This document shows, one piece after another, positions 60,738 through 64,000 of a stretch of DNA of 64,000 nt (positions are counted from its first letter, which is position 1; the number at the start of each line of letters is the position of its first letter). The notes beneath the pieces are model-generated. The model made no database searches. It was not told where the DNA came from and saw only the letters and a list, made by a program, of their open reading frames with translations. This DNA is from Streptomyces formicae. Lineage in GTDB: Bacteria; Actinomycetota; Actinomycetes; Streptomycetales; Streptomycetaceae. The DNA lies in assembly GCF_002556545.1 (NCBI RefSeq), contig NZ_CP022685.1, forward strand, positions 6,798,001-6,862,000, in the 5' to 3' direction. The position numbers and the translations under genes are program-made.

Positions 60738-61469
60738 ATGCTTGTCGCCGCAGCCGTCTGCCCCTGCCCGCCCCTGCTCGTCCCCGAGGTCGCCGCGGGC
60801 GCCGCTCCTGAACTGGACGCCGCGCGCGCGGCCTGCACCGACGCCATCGGGGTCCTGGCCGCCGCAAGGCCCGACCGGCTCGTCGTGGTCGGCCCCGCCG
60901 AGCAGGCCGGGCGCGGGCCGTATCCGCAAGGGGCGCGCGGATCGTTCCGGGGCTTCGGAGTGGACCTCGACGTACGGCTCGGGTCCGCGGATGCCGATGT
61001 CGATGTCCCTGGCGGCGATGCCGACCGTGAACTTCCGCCCTCGCTCGCCGTGGCCGCCTGGCTGCTCGGGCGTACGCGGTGGTCGACCGCCCCACTGGAA
61101 GGTCTCGGCGTGGGGGAACCACTTGCCGCCGAGCGGTGTATCCAAGTCGGAGGGGACATCGCGGCGCGGGCGGACCGGGTGGCACTGCTGGTGATGGGCG
61201 ACGCCAGCGCGTGCCGCACGCTGAAGGCGCCGGGGTATCTCGACGAGCGAGCGGCCGGTTTCGACGCGGCGGTCGGGAAGGCCCTGGGCGCGGCCGACGT
61301 GGCCGCGCTGAAGGCGCTGGACGCGGAGCTGGCGTACGAGCTGAAGGCGGCGGGCCGTGCCCCGTGGCAGGTGCTCGCGGGGGCGGCCGACGGCGCGGGG
61401 CTGAGCGGCGAGCTGCTGTACGAGGACGCGCCGTACGGCGTGGGGTACGTGGTGGCGGCCTGGTCCTAG
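60738..61469 (+). CDS. LigB/class III extradiol dioxygenase-like protein
   Basis: The 243-residue protein begins MLVAAAVCPCPPLLVPEVA and has RPDRLVVVGPAEQ and ALLVMGDASACRT, a pattern of the class III extradiol dioxygenase fold. The usual metal-binding histidines are not visible (PCPPLL replaces the HxP motif), so catalysis is doubtful. It is commonly found between miaB and miaA in Streptomyces. TACGCT (60725-60730) lies 7 bases before the ATG. Confidence 0.75.
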   Translation: MLVAAAVCPCPPLLVPEVAAGAAPELDAARAACTDAIGVLAAARPDRLVVVGPAEQAGRGPYPQGARGSFRGFGVDLDVRLGSADADVDVPGGDADRELPPSLAVAAWLLGRTRWSTAPLEGLGVGEPLAAERCIQVGGDIAARADRVALLVMGDASACRTLKAPGYLDERAAGFDAAVGKALGAADVAALKALDAELAYELKAAGRAPWQVLAGAADGAGLSGELLYEDAPYGVGYVVAAWS

Positions 61470-61541
61470 GCGGTCACGGGTCGCGGGCACGCGGCGACGG
61501 CCGCGAAGCGTGGCTGCTTCACGGCCGTCCGCCGATGCGGT

Positions 61542-61817
61542 TCAGGACGCCGGAGGGGGTGACGGGGGCGAGGGGGGAGTGGCGCCGCCACCCGCGTCCT
61601 TGCCCTCATCCGTCCCTGCGAGGCGGTCCACGGCCTCCTTGGCCTTGCCCGTACCCGACTGGATCTTGTCGCTGTACTTGCCCTTGGTCTTCTCGTCGAC
61701 GACCTTCGCGGCCTTGTCCAGGCCCTGGTCGATCTTGTCCCCGTGCTGCTGCGCGAGGTCGGAGACCTTGTCCTTGGCAGGGGCGAGCTTGGCTTTCAGT
61801 TGGTCCAGGAAGCCCAT
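61542..61817 (-). CDS. MT0933-type antitoxin-like small protein
   Basis: The 91-residue protein MGFLDQLKAKLAPAKDKVSDLAQQHGDKIDQ with LDKAAKVVDEKTKGKYSDKI matches the family named after the Mycobacterium MT0933/Rv0909 antitoxin. A Pro/Gly tail follows. No toxin gene adjoins it, so the antitoxin label is only a family name here. The predicted structure is a charged helix. Confidence 0.75.
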   Translation of the reverse strand: MGFLDQLKAKLAPAKDKVSDLAQQHGDKIDQGLDKAAKVVDEKTKGKYSDKIQSGTGKAKEAVDRLAGTDEGKDAGGGATPPSPPSPPPAS

Positions 61818-61840
61818 GGATTCACTTTCCTCGCTGGGGG

Positions 61841-62140
61841 CTACTTGCGGGCGCTCTCACCGGCCCCGTTGTCGGCCGCCTCCTCGGCGGACTGCTGCTT
61901 CGGGATCTCCACACCCTCCGCTGCGGCCGCCTCGGTGGCGTCCTCCGGCTTGGCCTCGGCATCGCTGTCCGCGTCGGTGGCCTCAGCGGCGGCCTTCGGG
62001 CCGGCGGGGGCCTCAGAGGACTCCTTGGCGGACTCCTCGGCCTCCTCCGGCTCGGCCGTCAGCGTGGCGGCAGCCGCATCGGTCGTCGACGCTTCATCGG
62101 TGGCCTTGGACTTCCGGCGAAACCGTGAAAAGACACCCAT
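61841..62140 (-). CDS. Acidic, probably disordered small protein
   Basis: The 99-residue protein starts MGVFSRFRRKSKA, then consists mainly of Ala, Glu, Ser and Asp with no predicted fold. GGAG lies 5 bases before ATG 62138-62140. Relatives in Streptomyces carry uninformative names. It lies 23 bases upstream of the antitoxin-like gene on the same strand, so they probably share a message. Confidence 0.65.
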   Translation of the reverse strand: MGVFSRFRRKSKATDEASTTDAAAATLTAEPEEAEESAKESSEAPAGPKAAAEATDADSDAEAKPEDATEAAAAEGVEIPKQQSAEEAADNGAGESARK

Positions 62141-62323
62141 ATCTACTCCATACAGTACTCGTGTGGGCGAAATCCCGCGCCGCCCGGTGCGTCCCATTGC
62201 GTCGCCCGGGGTCATCGGTCCTCGAAACCGGCGGCCGGAACCTCGCAACAGGCAACGACCCCGGAGCCGTGCCGTCACGTAGCTCGTTCGGGAAGTGGGC
62301 GTGGGGTTTGCGAGACTGGGACG

Positions 62324-63262
62324 GTGAGTAGTGCAGCTCCCGCCCCGCGGGTCATCGCCGTCGTCGGTCCCACTGCGGCAGGAAAGTCCGATCTGGGCGT
62401 TTTCCTCGCCCAGCGTCTCGGCGGCGAAGTCGTCAACGCCGACTCCATGCAGCTCTACCGAGGGATGGACATCGGCACCGCCAAACTGACGCCCGACGAG
62501 CGCGGCGGCGTTCCCCACCAGCTCCTCGACATCTGGGACGTCACGGAGGCCGCGAGCGTCGCCGAGTACCAGAGGCTGGCCCGCGCGCAGATCGACCGGC
62601 TCCTCGCCGAGGGGCGCTGGCCGATCCTGGTCGGCGGCTCCGGCCTGTACATCAGGGGAGCCGTGGACAACCTGGAGTTCCCCGGCACCGACCCCGCCGT
62701 CCGGGCCCGCCTGGAGGAGGAGCTCACGCTGCGCGGCTCCGGCGCCCTGCACGCCCGCCTCGCCGCCGCCGACCCCGAGGCCGCCCACGCCATCCTGCCC
62801 AGCAACGGCCGCAGGATCGTCCGCGCCCTGGAGGTCATCGAGATCACGGGCAAGCCGTTCACGGCCAACCTGCCCGGCCACGACTCGGTGTACGACACGG
62901 TCCAGATCGGCGTCGACGTGGCCCGCCCCGAACTCGACGAACGCATCGCCACCCGGGTCGACCGCATGTGGGAGGCGGGCCTGGTGGACGAGGTGCGCGC
63001 CCTGGAGGCCGAGGGGCTGCGCGAGGGGCGTACGGCGTCCCGGGCGCTCGGCTACCAGCAGGTGCTCACGGCGCTCGCGGGGGAGTGCACCGAGGACGAG
63101 GCGCGCGCCGAAACCGTGCGCGCCACCAAGCGCTTCGCGCGCCGTCAGGACTCGTGGTTCAGGCGCGATCCGCGGGTGCACTGGCTCAGTGGGGCCGTGG
63201 CCGATCGGGGGGAACTTCCGGAGCGCGCACTGGCGTTGCTCGAACGACCGGTCACAGCCTGA
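62324..63262 (+). CDS. miaA: tRNA dimethylallyltransferase MiaA
   Basis: The 312-residue enzyme prenylates A37 of tRNAs that read UNN codons. It has the P loop GPTAAGKS (15-22), NADSMQLYRGMDIGTAK, GGSGLYIRG and RRIVRALEVIEITGKP. MiaB then adds the methylthio group. The GTG at 62324 follows GAGACT (62312-62317) by 6 bases without a ribosome site, so the mRNA may be leaderless. Confidence 0.96.
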   Translation: MSSAAPAPRVIAVVGPTAAGKSDLGVFLAQRLGGEVVNADSMQLYRGMDIGTAKLTPDERGGVPHQLLDIWDVTEAASVAEYQRLARAQIDRLLAEGRWPILVGGSGLYIRGAVDNLEFPGTDPAVRARLEEELTLRGSGALHARLAAADPEAAHAILPSNGRRIVRALEVIEITGKPFTANLPGHDSVYDTVQIGVDVARPELDERIATRVDRMWEAGLVDEVRALEAEGLREGRTASRALGYQQVLTALAGECTEDEARAETVRATKRFARRQDSWFRRDPRVHWLSGAVADRGELPERALALLERPVTA

Positions 63263-63369
63263 TCACGTGATGGCATCGGGACGCTCAGGCGGTCATCCCG
63301 GTACCTGACGGCGTGCCATCATCGACCATCGATCGACCGGTGGAGTCCGAAGTGGGAGGGCGCGTGGCG

Positions 63370-63858
63370 ATGGAGGCCGGCCCTCGTGACACCGCACATG
63401 ACGGCGGGGAGCAACTCAGCCCCGACGGGCCCGACGACCTCGCGGGCGGCGTGACGGACGACGGTCCCGGCGCGGACGAGATGGCGCCGGAGGCCGAGGT
63501 CGAGGTCGAACTCCGGCCGCAGCGCCGCCTGCGCATCTGGCAGCTCGCGCCGATCGTGATCCTCGCCGCACTCGGCTCCCTGATGTTCGCCTTCCCGCTG
63601 GCCTTCGAGTTCGGCGGCGGTGGCGGGGGCGGTGCCGCCGACGGCGGTGCCGTGGTCGCGATGCTGGGGCTGCTGATCAGCTGCTGCGCCGCGGGGTGGG
63701 GCATGATGGCCGCCCGCCGCGTGGGGCACACCTGGCCCGGGCTCCCGGAGCGCGGCTCCGGACGCCGCCCGGACTGGCGGGTCGTCTGCGCGTACGCACT
63801 GCTCTTCCTGGCCGCCGTGGGGCTCGCGGTGTGGCGGGTGGCCCGACTCCGTTCCTGA
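63370..63858 (+). CDS. Small membrane protein of unknown function
   Basis: The 162-residue protein has an acidic N-terminal tail of about 50 residues and three membrane helices (about 58-78, 88-112, 135-155), the first two joined by a Gly-rich loop. ATG 63370 lies 9 bases after GGGAGGG; GTG 63364 and GTG 63313 are alternatives. It lies between miaA and dapF. No function is recognised. Confidence 0.65.
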   Translation: MEAGPRDTAHDGGEQLSPDGPDDLAGGVTDDGPGADEMAPEAEVEVELRPQRRLRIWQLAPIVILAALGSLMFAFPLAFEFGGGGGGGAADGGAVVAMLGLLISCCAAGWGMMAARRVGHTWPGLPERGSGRRPDWRVVCAYALLFLAAVGLAVWRVARLRS

Positions 63859-63911
63859 ACGCTCCTGGTGGCCCCGACGGCCTCGCGGGCCGAGTTGTCG
63901 TACCCACCCCG

Positions 63912-63917
63912 TACGAT
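63912..63917 (+). promoter_or_regulatory. Candidate -10 element of dapF
   Basis: TACGAT (63912-63917) ends 6 bases before the dapF ATG. GAGGA also lies in this interval, so both leaderless and led translation are possible. Confidence 0.45.
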
Positions 63918-63923
63918 CGAGGA

Positions 63924-64000
63924 ATGAGCACGCGGATCGCCTTCCTCAAGGGGCACGGGACCGAGAACGACTTCGTGATCATCCCCGACCCCGACAACAC
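63924..64000 (+). CDS. dapF: Diaminopimelate epimerase DapF, 5' end only
   Basis: Only the first 25 codons lie in the window (MSTRIAFLKGHGTENDFVII...). The FLKGHGTENDFV stretch is the conserved start of diaminopimelate epimerase, which makes meso-diaminopimelate for lysine and peptidoglycan. The gene runs off the right edge. Confidence 0.9.
   Translation, partial: MSTRIAFLKGHGTENDFVIIPDPDN

Overview
The window is a 64-kb piece of a Streptomyces-type chromosome. Codon third positions are almost all G or C, genes start often with GTG, and the gene order (osaC-osaA-osaB, ftsK, rimO, pgsA, cinA, clgR, dps, lhr, recA-recX, gluABCD, miaB, miaA, dapF) is, from memory, that of the core chromosome of Streptomyces coelicolor and relatives. 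I see no transposase, integrase, phage gene or CRISPR array.

Layout. 1-2.5 kb: 3' part of a 23S rRNA gene, 5S rRNA and a strong terminator, so the left edge is the end of an rRNA operon. 2.6-3.5 kb: a catalytically incomplete DegT-type aminotransferase and a tRNA-Thr(GGT). 3.5-12.9 kb: the osmoadaptation cluster, with OsaC (kinase/phosphatase-type sigma-factor regulator) divergent from OsaA (soluble hybrid histidine kinase with a long HAMP array) and OsaB (response regulator). 13-21.5 kb: FtsK, a RodZ-like protein, RimO-PgsA-CinA with overlapping ends, ClgR, a Dps ferritin and a small membrane protein. 21.4-31.2 kb: an SDR oxidoreductase, a Nei-type glycosylase with the giant helicase Lhr, an AraC regulator overlapping azlCD, and an uncharacterised toroid-like protein. 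31.2-39 kb: a three-gene operon of a YqiJ/NfeD-like membrane protein, a flotillin and a 1626-residue AAA+ ATPase, the least characterised system here. 39-45.6 kb: DUF3046, an AI-2E family membrane protein, an ECF41 sigma factor with an SRPBCC partner, a methyltransferase, and SOS-controlled recA-recX.

45.6-52 kb: a winged-helix regulator overlapping an FtsX-type permease, a cysteine dioxygenase-rhodanese operon preceded by a cysteine-rich leader peptide, and an FAD monooxygenase. 52-55.6 kb: gluABCD amino-acid uptake. 55.9-59 kb: an OmpR-type two-component pair facing a TAXI solute-binding protein. 59-64 kb: miaB, a LigB-like protein, an MT0933-type antitoxin-like protein, an acidic protein, miaA, a membrane protein and the start of dapF. 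MiaA and MiaB act consecutively on A37 of tRNAs.

Regulatory signals seen directly include a recA LexA box with promoter, an ECF41-type promoter in front of the ECF41 gene, overlapping dyads at the winged-helix gene, a 19-bp palindrome at the flotillin operon promoter, several tandem repeats, and many TAnnnT-6/7-start-codon arrangements that suggest leaderless mRNAs. Gene identities come from reading the protein sequences against remembered families; no database search was run.
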